From contig CAXXUP010000004.1 in the NCBI GenBank assembly GCA_963662765.2, forward strand, positions 124,001 through 188,000: a stretch of 64,000 nucleotides of DNA. Direction: 5' to 3'. Positions 1 through 8,815 of the stretch are shown one piece after another. Origin of the DNA: DATMXT01 sp963662765. Its GTDB lineage: Bacteria; Bacillota; Clostridia; Oscillospirales; Feifaniaceae. Position 1 is the stretch's first letter; each line of letters opens with the position of its first letter. The notes under the pieces were generated by a model. That model did not search any database. It was not told the DNA's origin and saw only the letters and a program-made list of their open reading frames with translations. The translations under genes and the position numbers were made by a program.

Positions 1-459
1 CTTCGCGAGAAGCAGAAGGCCCGCCGCTATTACGGAGTGCTTGAAAGCCAATTCCGCAAGTATTTCGAGATGGCTGAAAAGAAACAGGGAATCACGGGCG
101 AAAACCTGCTCAAAATCCTCGAGAGCAGGCTGGATAATGTTGTTTATAGGTTAGGCTTTGCTATGTCTAGGCCGGAGGCGAGGCAGCTCGTCAATCACGG
201 TCATTTCACCGTCAACGGCATTAAGGTTGACATACCCTCGTATCTTGTGTCCGAGGGCGACGTAGTCGCTCTGCGCCAGAAGAGCAAGAGCAGCGAGAAG
301 CTCAAGGTTGTCCTTGAAGCCAACTCGGCAAAGCCCATTCCGGCATGGCTTGATCTCGACAGGGAGAACTCCATCGGCAAAGTCCTGAACCTCCCCACCC
401 GAGACCAGGTCGATCTGCCGCTTCAGGAGACGCTTATTGTCGAGCTCTACTCGAAGTAA
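1..459 (+). CDS. rpsD: 30S ribosomal protein S4, 5' end outside window
   Basis: Primary 16S rRNA-binding protein of the small ribosomal subunit. The reading frame is open from base 1 and the first visible residues read LREKQKARRYYGVLESQF, typical of the S4 N-terminal third. About 152 residues remain, ending ETLIVELYSK. The S4 RNA-binding fold follows (SRLDNVVYRLGFAMSRPEARQ, then VNHGHFTVNG). The GTG at 37 is internal and not the start. rpoA follows 48 bases later on the same strand, the usual Firmicute order, so the genes are probably cotranscribed. Identification is secure; only the start is missing. Confidence 0.97.
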   Translation, partial: LREKQKARRYYGVLESQFRKYFEMAEKKQGITGENLLKILESRLDNVVYRLGFAMSRPEARQLVNHGHFTVNGIKVDIPSYLVSEGDVVALRQKSKSSEKLKVVLEANSAKPIPAWLDLDRENSIGKVLNLPTRDQVDLPLQETLIVELYSK

Positions 460-507
460 TCCCCATTTAATGGCTTTTTCTTCAGCTTCATTAAAGGAGG
501 GTAACGA

Positions 508-1458
508 ATGATTGAAATAGAGAAACCGAGACTCGACACGCTTGTCATTTCCGAGGATGGCTCTTACGGCCAGTTTGTCGTTGAGCCGCTGGAACGCGGT
601 TACGGCACGACACTTGGAAACTCACTACGAAGAATCCTGCTTTCATCACTGCCGGGATATGCCGCGACCTCCGTTAAAATCAACAATATCCTGCATGAGT
701 TTACGACCATCGATGGGATCAAAGAAGACGTGACCGAGCTGGTTCTCAATATCAAGGAGCTCGTCGTCAAGCTATACAGTGACTCTACAAAGATGGCCCG
801 TATTGACGCCGAAGGCCCCTGCGAAGTCAGGGCCTGCGATATCGTTGCCGACTCCGAGGTGGAAATCCTGAATCCGGATCTCCACATCGCTTCAATCGGC
901 GAAGGTGGACACCTCAACATGCAGCTCACACTGTCAGGTGGCAGAGGCTATGTTTCGGCCGACCGCAACAAGGTGAACCTGCCTGCTCAGATCGGTCTCA
1001 TCCCAGTGGACTCGATCTATACGCCGGTCGTCAAGGTCAACTACATTGTGGAGAATACCCGTGTAGGCCAGATTACCGACTACGACAAGCTTACCATTGA
1101 GGTCACCACGAACAAGACCATTTCGGCCAAGGAGGCACTCTCCTACGGCGCGAAGATCATGAGTGAGCACTTAAATCTCTTTATCGATCTGTCCGAAGAG
1201 ACCAAGGACGTCAGCGTCATGGTCGAAAAGGAAGACAACCGCAAGGAGACAGTGCTTCAGATGAGTATCGAGGAGCTGGACCTCTCGGTCCGTTCCTTTA
1301 ACTGCCTCAAACGCGCGGGCATCAACACGGTGGAGGACATCATCAAGCACACCGAGGAAGACATGATGAAGGTCCGCAACCTTGGACGCAAGTCGCTGGA
1401 AGAGGTCATCGTCAAAATCGAGACCCTCGGTTTGACGCTGCGCAAGGAAGAGGAGTAG
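508..1458 (+). CDS. rpoA: DNA-directed RNA polymerase subunit alpha
   Basis: Scaffold subunit of RNA polymerase. The N-terminal domain (about residues 1-230) drives dimerisation and core assembly, with the hallmark GNSLRRILLSSLPGYA near residue 40. The C-terminal domain (about 245-316) binds UP elements and activators and contains LSVRSFNCLKRAGINTVEDI and VRNLGRKSLEEV. The length of 316 residues is normal for the family. An AAAGGAGGG ribosome site lies just before ATG 508. It sits between rpsD and rplQ as in most Firmicutes. The 235-base gap to rplQ is longer than usual and holds inverted repeats. Confidence 0.99.
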   Translation: MIEIEKPRLDTLVISEDGSYGQFVVEPLERGYGTTLGNSLRRILLSSLPGYAATSVKINNILHEFTTIDGIKEDVTELVLNIKELVVKLYSDSTKMARIDAEGPCEVRACDIVADSEVEILNPDLHIASIGEGGHLNMQLTLSGGRGYVSADRNKVNLPAQIGLIPVDSIYTPVVKVNYIVENTRVGQITDYDKLTIEVTTNKTISAKEALSYGAKIMSEHLNLFIDLSEETKDVSVMVEKEDNRKETVLQMSIEELDLSVRSFNCLKRAGINTVEDIIKHTEEDMMKVRNLGRKSLEEVIVKIETLGLTLRKEEE

Positions 1459-1622
1459 CAGGCTCCCCGTTCTTAGCTCGAAACACTGTATCGGGGGCGC
1501 TTTTTCCGCCACACCTCGTGAAATTCTCTTGAAATAATCAATATATTTTTCGCGAGAATTTGCCTTGTATTGCAAAAAAACGCCTTCCGCTTCGGCATTT
1601 CTTGTCTATGAACTGGGGTTCC

Positions 1623-1652
1623 AGAACCTGTCTGGAAGTGAATACAGGTTCT
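1623..1652 (+). other. Hairpin in the rpoA-rplQ spacer
   Basis: AGAACCTGT (1623-1631) and ACAGGTTCT (1644-1652) form a perfect 9-bp stem about 40 bases before the rplQ start. It is followed by a short GC palindrome (GCGCTAGGCGC) and the AAAGGAGG ribosome site. There is no T-tract, so it is not a terminator. It may be an mRNA processing or translational control structure; that role is inference. Confidence 0.4.
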
Positions 1653-1693
1653 AACAATTTGGGCGCTAGGCGCTCAAAAGGAGGTTAAGTGTT

Positions 1694-2038
1694 ATGCCAG
1701 GCACACGCAAACTCGGCAGGCCGACAGACCAGAGAAGAGCCATGATGCGCGCTATGGTCACCTACCTGCTCGAGAATGAGAGAATAGAGACAACCGTCAC
1801 CAGAGCCCGTGAAGTCTCGGCGATGGTGGACAAGATGATTACACTGGGCAAGACCGGCGATCTGCACAGCAAGCGTCAGGCACTGTCCTACATCACCAAG
1901 CGCGAAGTCGTCATCAAGCTCTTTGATGAGCTGGGTCCTCGCTATGTGGGCCGCGAAGGCGGCTATACCCGCGTTCTCAAGACCGGCCCCCGCCGCGGTG
2001 ACGCGGCCGAAATGGCCATACTTGAGCTAGTTAAGTAG
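1694..2038 (+). CDS. rplQ: 50S ribosomal protein L17
   Basis: Large-subunit ribosomal protein of 114 residues, normal bacterial length. The start MPGTRKLGRPTDQRRAMMRA and the end GPRRGDAAEMAILELVK are family hallmarks. An AAAAGGAGGTTAAG ribosome site precedes ATG 1694. It is the last gene of the operon, being followed directly by a strong intrinsic terminator (2047-2080). Identification is secure. Confidence 0.98.
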   Translation: MPGTRKLGRPTDQRRAMMRAMVTYLLENERIETTVTRAREVSAMVDKMITLGKTGDLHSKRQALSYITKREVVIKLFDELGPRYVGREGGYTRVLKTGPRRGDAAEMAILELVK

Positions 2039-2046
2039 GTCTTTTT

Positions 2047-2080
2047 GAAAAGGGGGAGGCGTAGCCTCCCCCCTTTTATA
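2047..2080 (+). terminator. Intrinsic terminator of the rpsD-rpoA-rplQ operon
   Basis: GGGGGAGGC, loop GTA, GCCTCCCCC, followed by CTTTTATATTT. The stem is GC-rich with a clear T-tract and lies 9 bases after the rplQ stop. Confidence 0.93.
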
Positions 2081-2102
2081 TTTGTGTAAAGAGAGGTTCT
2101 TA

Positions 2103-3479
2103 ATGCACCCAGACGTCATCATCGTCGGCGCAGGACCCGCTGGCATTTTTACAGCCATAGAACTGATCCGGCAGGGAAAAAACAAACACATCACCATTCT
2201 CGAAAAGGGGCTACCGGTTGAAAAACGGGCCTGCCCCAAGACCCGTACGCACGAGTGCCTGTCCTGCAAACCCTACTGCCACGTCACGACGGGGTTTTCC
2301 GGCGCGGGTGCGTTTTCGGACGGAAAGCTGTCGCTTTCGCCCGAGGTCGGCGGCAACCTGCCGGAGCTTGTCGGCGAGGATACGGTGCAGGCCGCCATCG
2401 ACTATGTCGACCGCATTTACCTCGAGTTCGGGGCGGACAGTCAGATCGAAGGACTGGGAAACCCGGCCGCGATCAAAGACATCCGCAAGCGGGCCATTCA
2501 GGCGGGACTGAAGCTGGTCGACTGCCCGATTCGGCACCTCGGCACCGAGCGGGCCCAGAAAATTTACTACGAAATCGAACAGTATCTCTTAAATAACGGC
2601 GTCGAAATCCTATTCGGCTGTGAATGTCTCGACCTTGTGATCAAGGACGGCAAATGTCTCGGCGTGCGCCTTGATGGTGAAAAGGAGCTTTATGCCGACG
2701 CCGTCGTTGTGGCCACTGGCCGCAGAGGGGCCAACTGGCTCGAAAACGTCTGCACCGACCATGCCATCGACCATCAGCCCGGCACCGTCGACATCGGGGT
2801 GCGCCTTGAGGTGCGAAATGAGGTCATGGAGAAGGTCAATGAGGTACTGTACGAGTCCAAGCTCATCGGCTATCCGCTGCCTTTCAAGAATAAGGTGCGC
2901 ACTTTCTGCCAAAACCCCGGCGGTTTTGTCAGTCAAGAGAACTATGACAACGACCTCGCCGTCGTCAATGGGCACTCCTATAAGGCGGTCAAGAGCGACA
3001 ACACCAATTTGGCCGTTTTGGTCTCACACAACTTCTCGTCGCCTTTCAACCAGCCCATCGCCTACGCCCAGAAAGTTGGGGAACTGACCAACATGCTGGG
3101 CGCCGGCCACATCTTGGTGCAGCGGTTCGGCGACATTTTGGACGGCAAACGCACCTGGCCCAAAGAGATGAACCAGTCCAATGTCCGGCCCACGCTGCCC
3201 GACGCCGAGGCCGGCGACATCACGGCTGCCATGCCCTATCGGGCCATGGTCAACATCATCAACTTTATCCAAGCGGTGGACTTTGTCGTGCCGGGGTTCG
3301 CGGCCCGCGAGACACTGCTCTATTCGCCAGAGCTCAAGTTCTACAGCAACCGCATCAAAATGGACGCGGATTTCAACACCAATGTAGCGGGGCTCCATTG
3401 CCTCGGCGACTCGAGCGGATGGACCAGAGGTCTGATGATGGCCTCGGTTATGGGCGTTTTAATGGGAAGAAAGCTATAA
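2103..3479 (+). CDS. FAD-dependent dehydrogenase of unknown substrate (COG2509-like)
   Basis: A 458-residue flavoprotein. The N-terminus MHPDVIIVGAGPAGIFTAIE is a Rossmann FAD-binding motif (GxGxxG). Next comes a Cys-rich stretch, CPKTRTHECLSCKPYCHVTTG at about 46-66, and a second FAD motif near the C-terminus (GLHCLGDSSGWTRGLMMASV). This architecture matches the uncharacterised FAD-dependent dehydrogenases of COG2509 (family knowledge). The start is placed at ATG 2103 behind GAGAGG (2091-2096); a TTG 21 bases upstream has no ribosome site. The gene is monocistronic between two terminators. Substrate and electron acceptor are unknown. Confidence 0.85.
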   Translation: MHPDVIIVGAGPAGIFTAIELIRQGKNKHITILEKGLPVEKRACPKTRTHECLSCKPYCHVTTGFSGAGAFSDGKLSLSPEVGGNLPELVGEDTVQAAIDYVDRIYLEFGADSQIEGLGNPAAIKDIRKRAIQAGLKLVDCPIRHLGTERAQKIYYEIEQYLLNNGVEILFGCECLDLVIKDGKCLGVRLDGEKELYADAVVVATGRRGANWLENVCTDHAIDHQPGTVDIGVRLEVRNEVMEKVNEVLYESKLIGYPLPFKNKVRTFCQNPGGFVSQENYDNDLAVVNGHSYKAVKSDNTNLAVLVSHNFSSPFNQPIAYAQKVGELTNMLGAGHILVQRFGDILDGKRTWPKEMNQSNVRPTLPDAEAGDITAAMPYRAMVNIINFIQAVDFVVPGFAARETLLYSPELKFYSNRIKMDADFNTNVAGLHCLGDSSGWTRGLMMASVMGVLMGRKL

Positions 3480-3483
3480 CGAA

Positions 3484-3520
3484 AAAAGCCTGCCGGGGTT
3501 CAAGACCCCGGCAGGCTTTT
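3484..3520. terminator. Bidirectional terminator between convergent genes
   Basis: AAAGCCTGCCGGGG / CCCCGGCAGGCTTTT with a short TTCAAGA loop. The A-tract on one side and T-tract on the other let it serve both the FAD dehydrogenase (+) and the DUF4349 lipoprotein gene (-). Confidence 0.93.
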
Positions 3521-3552
3521 AACAAATATCAGAAGGCTGAACAAGAAGGTCA

Positions 3553-4560
3553 TTACTGCTCCGACGGGTCATGCGGGGGCACTTCGGCCGACTTTTTGCG
3601 AAGCGGCAGTCTCAGTTTTTTAATATGCAGTTTCGGGAGAAACTTTCTGATGACAAGCCAGAGCACTGCCAGCAGCACGAGATAGGGCAGCGCGTAAATA
3701 ATGGAGAACGACGAGTTTTCGAGCCAGTATCCGAAGCTGCGCAGGCTACCCGAGAAGGCATTTGCAATGCGCTGAATGAAAGAGAGTTTTGCGGCCGGCG
3801 TGTACCGCACGACTTCACTGATTGTGATGTTGACGGTGCTGTAGTCGACTTGATTTTGCCACCCGCGCAGCGTGGTCTCGAGGCTTTCGATCTGATAGCG
3901 CACCTGAGTGAGCTGGTTTTCAATGGCGAGGATGTCCTCCATCCGCTCGGCTTTTTCCATTAAAGCCAGAAGCCGGTCGTACTGCACCTGATAGGACGTG
4001 AGGCGGGCATCGGTGTCGTAGAATTGCGTCGTGATGTTGTCGACATTGGTCGCGCGGTCTGTCACGTTGCCGAGCCCATCGGCGCTGTCCATGAATTCGT
4101 CAAATTTCGCGGAGGGGACCCGCAGCCGATACTGGGCGTAGCGGTTGTCAAGCCCGGGCTCGCCGGTGTCTGTGTAGTAAGTGGAGCCCGAGATTGAAGA
4201 GTTTTCAACGAACCCGCCGACCTTGTCAAGCAGCTCTTCTACGGTCTGACAGGACTTGTCGAACTCAAGGGACTCGATTTCGAGCCGGCCGGTGTAAATC
4301 AGCTTTTCACTGAGGGCGGCAGTATCATCCTCCGGGGTCATGGTGTCGGCGGGGTTATTGGCGATAGAGTTTGAGTCCTCGACAGGGGACTGTGGGGTCT
4401 CAGACGTCGTCCCTTTGTCACCCAAGCCGTAATTTCCTTCCGAGGTGTCGTACTCCCCAGTCTCCGGGGAAGACGGAGCGGGCGTTTCAGCGTTGCCTCT
4501 TGCCGAGCAGCCGGACAGCAGCAGGACTGCGGCGAGCACAAATATCAGCAGTTTTTTCAT
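3553..4560 (-). CDS. DUF4349 domain lipoprotein
   Basis: A 335-residue envelope protein. A lipoprotein signal peptide with lipobox LLLSGC (Cys19) is followed by an acidic, Ser/Thr/Pro-rich linker. The DUF4349 region (about residues 85-265) starts LIYTGRLEIESLEFDKSCQT and contains a helical stretch (YDRLLALMEKAERMEDILAI, then ENQLTQVRYQIESLET) likely to be a coiled coil. One transmembrane segment (about 288-306) precedes a basic tail, RKFLPKLHIKKLRLPLRKK. The family is common in Firmicutes and its function is not established. It is divergently arranged with the acetyltransferase gene at 4652. Confidence 0.85.
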   Translation of the reverse strand: MKKLLIFVLAAVLLLSGCSARGNAETPAPSSPETGEYDTSEGNYGLGDKGTTSETPQSPVEDSNSIANNPADTMTPEDDTAALSEKLIYTGRLEIESLEFDKSCQTVEELLDKVGGFVENSSISGSTYYTDTGEPGLDNRYAQYRLRVPSAKFDEFMDSADGLGNVTDRATNVDNITTQFYDTDARLTSYQVQYDRLLALMEKAERMEDILAIENQLTQVRYQIESLETTLRGWQNQVDYSTVNITISEVVRYTPAAKLSFIQRIANAFSGSLRSFGYWLENSSFSIIYALPYLVLLAVLWLVIRKFLPKLHIKKLRLPLRKKSAEVPPHDPSEQ

Positions 4561-4651
4561 AACGGCCTCCTGTATAACATTTCTGCCACTTTTGTCGTCC
4601 TACTATACAAAATGTTTCATTTGCGGTATCCTGTTGCTGAGGTGATGTCTC

Positions 4652-5170
4652 ATGGAGCTGTTAAGACACGAAGATTTCCCGCACGTACTCAAAATAATGG
4701 AAGAGGCTTTCCCCCCAAGTGAGATGCGCACCGCCGAAAGGCAGGAGGCACTGCTCGATTTGCCGCACTACAGAATCTATGTCCACCGGGACGACGCGGG
4801 TGAGATCGACTGTTTTTTGGCAATTTGGGAGCTTTCAAACTGCGTATTCGGTGAACATCTGGCCTCCAAGCCCTCCACCCGCGGCAAGGGGGTGGGAAGC
4901 GGTTTGCTGAAAGCGGTGCTGGACGGCATTGACAAACCATTTTTTCTGGAGGTTGAGCTGCCCTGTGATGAGATCACAAAACGCCGCGTCGGCATGTACG
5001 AGCGGATGGGCTTATTCATAAATGAATTCTATTACGAGCAGCAACCGCTTCGGGAAGGCGACAAGGCCCAGCGGCTGATGGTTATGTCCTACAAGAGCCC
5101 GGTGGAGGAGGCCCAGTTTTTCCCCTTCAAGCGGGAAATCTATCGGTATGTCTACGAAATGGAGCTTTGA
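4652..5170 (+). CDS. GNAT family N-acetyltransferase
   Basis: A 172-residue acetyl-CoA-dependent acyltransferase. The acetyl-CoA binding loop is visible as STRGKGVGSGLLKAVLDGID (about residues 74-93), followed by the family's later beta-strand region FLEVELPCDEITKRRVGMYERMG. The ATG at 4652 has GAGGTGATG upstream. It is a single gene ended by the hairpin at 5190-5223. The substrate cannot be read from sequence. Confidence 0.85.
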   Translation: MELLRHEDFPHVLKIMEEAFPPSEMRTAERQEALLDLPHYRIYVHRDDAGEIDCFLAIWELSNCVFGEHLASKPSTRGKGVGSGLLKAVLDGIDKPFFLEVELPCDEITKRRVGMYERMGLFINEFYYEQQPLREGDKAQRLMVMSYKSPVEEAQFFPFKREIYRYVYEMEL

Positions 5171-5189
5171 AGGCTGATAAACACGCAAG

Positions 5190-5223
5190 AAGGCGCGCCC
5201 GAAGAGTCTTCGGACGCGCCTTT
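5190..5223. terminator. Terminator between acetyltransferase and ypeB
   Basis: AAGGCGCG-CCGAAGA / TCTTCGG-CGCGCCTTT forms a long, slightly bulged hairpin with an A-rich left arm and short T-run. It lies between convergent genes and can serve both. Confidence 0.8.
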
Positions 5224-5236
5224 ACCTGTATGGGGG

Positions 5237-6493
5237 CTATTCGATGCGGTGTCCGGCGTCGTCGTCAAAGACGCGGGACATCGAAAGTTCGGTGCCGTTT
5301 GAGGCGTCGACATAGTAGAGATAGTTGTAGTCGCCGTTTGTCGTCGAAAGCTCGAGGGCGCTGCTTTCCAGTCCGCCGTCCGACGCGATGACGGCGTAGT
5401 GGCTGCTGTTCATGGTGTGCCCTTCGGGGGCATATTTCTCGCCTGCGCTCTTTAGAATATTTGCCTTCTGCGGGGTGCGGGTCGCAGGGTGGCACTGCAG
5501 ATATTTCGTCGCGTCAAATCCCACGATGTCGCCGCCGTCCAGCGCGACATCAATGACAATGGTGTCGGGATAATAGAGCACCTCGCCCGTCTCGTAGCAT
5601 AGGGAGACGGTGGCGACACCGGAGACGGTGAAGTACTCGGTCTCTGTCATGTCGGGGTAGCCGGCCGACTCGGCATAGGCGGCGGCGTTTGCCCTGGCCT
5701 GGGTTGGATCAATGGTGGCCTCACCGACATCGCGGCCGTTCATCATGCGGGCGACAATGCCGCCGGCCTTTGTCACCTCAATATAGACGAGATCCATCGT
5801 AAAGCCGTAGGTTGGCAGATCGCCTTCGCCGGTGGTGGACTGGGTAAGCAAGCCTTCCTCCACGCCCAAAAACTTGGCTGCCGCCTTCTGGGCCGTGGCC
5901 GCGTCGACATCTTCCAGCTCATAGAGTCCTGCATAGGTGCAGGGATCGAGCATGTGGTCGGACATGGCCCCGTCGTAATAAAGTTTGTCGTAGGCAGCAG
6001 CTTTGGAGGCGGCAGCCAGCACCGACTCGGTGGCGCCGTCGGCTTCGGCCTCCGTGACACAGCAGAGCAGCCCCTCAGTCACCTTGAGCATCTCTTGAAG
6101 CTTCTGCTTGGCCTCGGCAGACAGTTTGCTGCCTGTGATGGTGTCGCCTGCAAGTGACTTGCAGTAGTCGCCAATCTGGGCAATATACCGCGAGAGCGGA
6201 TAGAGGTCCTCCTCATACTCGGGAATGGAGTCAATCGCGGTTTTGGCACTGGAGGAGGACGCCACGATGTCGGTGGCCGCCGCCGCAATCATCTTGGGGG
6301 AGGACATGGTGACCGCCTGGTGCAGGCCGGTCTCAATTTCCTTAAGATTTCGGGACAGTGTGCCCATGGCCGACTCGGTCGCTGCCCACTGCCGGTTTTT
6401 GTAGAGCGTCAGCTCGACTCGCTGTTTTTGGTATGCCAGGGCGAGAAAGGCGACGAGCGCAACGATGGAAAATGCGACAATGAATTTTCTCAC
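5237..6493 (-). CDS. ypeB: Germination protein YpeB
   Basis: A 418-residue spore protein that in Bacillus is required for stable incorporation of the cortex-lytic enzyme SleB (family knowledge). An N-terminal membrane anchor (FIVAFSIVALVAFLALAYQ, residues 4-22) is followed by a helical region beginning YKNRQWAATESAMGTLSRNL and by PepSY-like repeats in the C-terminal half. The GTG start at 6493 has GGAGG ten bases upstream. sleB, the usual partner directly upstream, is not adjacent: the next minus-strand gene is a CmpB-type membrane protein. Its presence suggests an endospore former. Confidence 0.88.
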   Translation of the reverse strand: MRKFIVAFSIVALVAFLALAYQKQRVELTLYKNRQWAATESAMGTLSRNLKEIETGLHQAVTMSSPKMIAAAATDIVASSSSAKTAIDSIPEYEEDLYPLSRYIAQIGDYCKSLAGDTITGSKLSAEAKQKLQEMLKVTEGLLCCVTEAEADGATESVLAAASKAAAYDKLYYDGAMSDHMLDPCTYAGLYELEDVDAATAQKAAAKFLGVEEGLLTQSTTGEGDLPTYGFTMDLVYIEVTKAGGIVARMMNGRDVGEATIDPTQARANAAAYAESAGYPDMTETEYFTVSGVATVSLCYETGEVLYYPDTIVIDVALDGGDIVGFDATKYLQCHPATRTPQKANILKSAGEKYAPEGHTMNSSHYAVIASDGGLESSALELSTTNGDYNYLYYVDASNGTELSMSRVFDDDAGHRIE

Positions 6494-6668
6494 AGCACAA
6501 AGCCTCCATACAAATGCTTAAGGGCGCTGCGGTCACAATGCGAACCGCAAACGGTTCATGACACAATCAAATAATGTTCGCGTCTTTAGGGGCCATACCG
6601 TGTCGTCCGTCTAGCCCCGCGCAAAAACTCCCTCAAGGTGCACGACGCTTGCATCCATGACTGCGTAT

Positions 6669-6718
6669 GAAAGGCCGCCCGCTCTCCAAAACATAGTTTG
6701 GAGGGGCGGGCGGCCGAT
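6669..6718 (-). terminator. Terminator of the CmpB-like gene
   Basis: Read on the minus strand, GGCCGCCCGCCCCTCCAAA and TTTGGAGAGCGGGCGGCC form a long hairpin followed by TTTC. It lies 13 bases after the stop of the membrane-protein gene. Confidence 0.75.
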
Positions 6719-6731
6719 TATTCAGGGCAGA

Positions 6732-7475
6732 TCATCTTTGGGACGCGTGCCGACGCTCATCGAGCCGGTCGCGCAGATAACGGGTGGCGTCTCCGCGCAA
6801 ATCGCTCATGTGGGGGAACGCATCAAGGAGGCGGCGGTGGGTAAACCGGCGGGTCATGTCGAGTACGGCCAGCGCCTCTCTTGCCTGCGCGACGTCCTCG
6901 GCAACGTTTGCGGCCAGCCGGTCACGCAGACTGTCGAGGGCGGCCTCAATTTCGTCCAGTTTACCGGACAGACGAAGGGTGTTCATCACGGTGACGTATC
7001 CGTCGGCGGAGAGGAATATGACCAGCACCGCGGCAAGGACGGTCTGTCGGTCCTGTGGAACGTCCGCCACAATCCGGATTACCCAGGGGTGGACAAACCG
7101 TATCAGCAGGACACTCATGAGACCGAACAGCGTCGAGTTTTTCAGGCAGACACATCCGTTTAAATTGAACGGATAAGTCGAATAGTCCCACCAGCTCATG
7201 TGGAACAGCTTTTCCATGCCCCAACTCGTCACATACTCGACCACAGAGGTGAGGATGGCGCCCAGCACAAAGAGCAGTAAAATGCTGTGGGAGATGGGCT
7301 CCAGCAGCGCGATGACAAGCACCGCGCCGGAGCCGTAAATGGGGCAGATGGGACCTGCCAGAAACCCGCGGTTGATGAACTTCTTGGCCGGCAGGCCGCA
7401 GTACACGCACTCGCAGACCCAGCCGACAAAGCTGTACAAGAAAAAATATAGGGTATAGTCGGCGAGAACGTCCAA
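6732..7475 (-). CDS. CmpB-family multi-pass membrane protein (putative ABC transporter permease)
   Basis: About 247 residues. Five to six hydrophobic segments fill the first ~190 residues, starting YTLYFFLYSFVGWVCECVYC, a hallmark of the family annotated as putative ABC transporter permease (PF06541/COG4905). A charged helical C-terminus follows (LRDRLAANVAEDVAQAREAL). I place the start at TTG 7475, preceded by GGAGGT; an in-frame TTG at 7508 lacks a ribosome site. No ATPase gene is adjacent, so transport function is unproven. A shorter paralogue-like gene lies at 51278-51667. Confidence 0.75.
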   Translation of the reverse strand: MDVLADYTLYFFLYSFVGWVCECVYCGLPAKKFINRGFLAGPICPIYGSGAVLVIALLEPISHSILLLFVLGAILTSVVEYVTSWGMEKLFHMSWWDYSTYPFNLNGCVCLKNSTLFGLMSVLLIRFVHPWVIRIVADVPQDRQTVLAAVLVIFLSADGYVTVMNTLRLSGKLDEIEAALDSLRDRLAANVAEDVAQAREALAVLDMTRRFTHRRLLDAFPHMSDLRGDATRYLRDRLDERRHASQR

Positions 7476-7525
7476 AGTGACCTCCAGTGATTTTAGACGA
7501 GGATGCAAAACCGGCAGAAAGCGAA

Positions 7526-8815
7526 TCAGCCGACGTCTCCAAGCGGTGCGGCGGGGCTTCTGCGGCCGGGGGCCAGCCCTTCGGCCCGGCGGGCGGTCGC
7601 CAGCATCATTTTGATGCGGTTTTGCTGGTTGACCTCGCTTGCGCCCGGGTCGTAGTCGACGGCGACGATGTTTGCGTCCGGGTGCAACGACCTCAGCTCC
7701 CGCAGCATGCCCTTGCCGACAATGTGGTTAGGCAGGCAGCCGAAGGGCTGCACACAGACGATGTTCTGCACACCCTCGTGGAGCAACTCCGCCATTTCGG
7801 CGGTGAGCAGCCATCCTTCACCCATGCGCACGCCCACACTGATGTAGCTCTCTGCCATTTTCACGACTTCGTCAAAGGGCATCGAGGCATCAAAGACGCC
7901 GTTTGCGCGGATGGCGGACTGCATATCCCCCTTGAGGGAGAGCAGATAGGCGTAACTGGCCTTTGCAGCCAGGGCCTTGGCCGCACCGCCGCCGTAGAGA
8001 TCATGTCCGTGCAGGTTGTTATAACAGATATAAAGACAAAAATCGAGTAGTCCCGGTACGACAGGCTCCGCACCCTCCGAGATGAGCAGCTCTTCGAGAT
8101 GGTTATTCCCCAAAGGCGAGTATTTCATGTATATCTCGCCGACAATGCCGACTTTGAGCCGGTATGTGACATGCCGCTTGACGGCGGCGAAGTCGGCAAG
8201 GATCTCCGGGTAAGAGGTTCTCAGCAGCGCGACCGGGTTTAAGGTCGTCCTCCAGCCTTCAACAAGGCAATTTTGCCACTTTGCGATCACCGCATCGGTC
8301 TCGCCAGGTACCAGCTCATAGGGTCGGCACTGACCGGAAATGCCCATCAGGAAGTCGCCGGCCGCAACGCAGCAGAGCACTCTGAGCAGCAGGGAGGGGG
8401 TCAGCTTAAAGCCGGGCGCTGTCTCGAGCCCCGCCAAGTTGAGCGAAATGACCGGCACCTGCGGGAAGCCTGCCCGGAGCAGCGCTTTTCGCAGCAGATA
8501 GAGGTAGTTGGAGGCTCTGCAGCCGCCGCCGGTCTGGGTGATGGCAAGCGCCACCCGGTCAGGGTCGTATTTTCCGCTTCTGAGTGCGTCGATCATCTGC
8601 CCGATGACGAGCAGCGCCGGATAGCAGGTGTCATTATGTACATGGCGCAGGCCCTCGTCAATGACGGACGGTCCGTCGTTTTTCAGAATTTCCACATCGT
8701 ATCCGGCGTCACAGAGAACCCGCTCGAGCATTTCAAAATGGATGGGCAGCATCATCGGCAGCAGAATTTTGTGGGTATACCGCATTTCGGGCGTAAAAAT
8801 AGGATAATCGCTCAT
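7526..8815 (-). CDS. 2-hydroxyacyl-CoA dehydratase-like subunit (HgdB/DUF2229-type partner)
   Basis: A 429-residue protein whose start overlaps the stop of the large activase gene by four bases (8812-8815), so the pair is translationally coupled. It contains NDTCYPALLVIGQMIDALRS and TQTGGGCRASNYLYLLRKAL (cysteines that could ligate an Fe-S cluster) and a late CVQPFGCLPNHIVGKGMLRE, resembling 2-hydroxyacyl-CoA dehydratase D-component proteins. The two genes together (974 + 429 residues) match the length of single-chain ~1400-residue clostridial 'activase-related' proteins (recalled). The substrate is unknown. Confidence 0.75.
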   Translation of the reverse strand: MSDYPIFTPEMRYTHKILLPMMLPIHFEMLERVLCDAGYDVEILKNDGPSVIDEGLRHVHNDTCYPALLVIGQMIDALRSGKYDPDRVALAITQTGGGCRASNYLYLLRKALLRAGFPQVPVISLNLAGLETAPGFKLTPSLLLRVLCCVAAGDFLMGISGQCRPYELVPGETDAVIAKWQNCLVEGWRTTLNPVALLRTSYPEILADFAAVKRHVTYRLKVGIVGEIYMKYSPLGNNHLEELLISEGAEPVVPGLLDFCLYICYNNLHGHDLYGGGAAKALAAKASYAYLLSLKGDMQSAIRANGVFDASMPFDEVVKMAESYISVGVRMGEGWLLTAEMAELLHEGVQNIVCVQPFGCLPNHIVGKGMLRELRSLHPDANIVAVDYDPGASEVNQQNRIKMMLATARRAEGLAPGRRSPAAPLGDVG

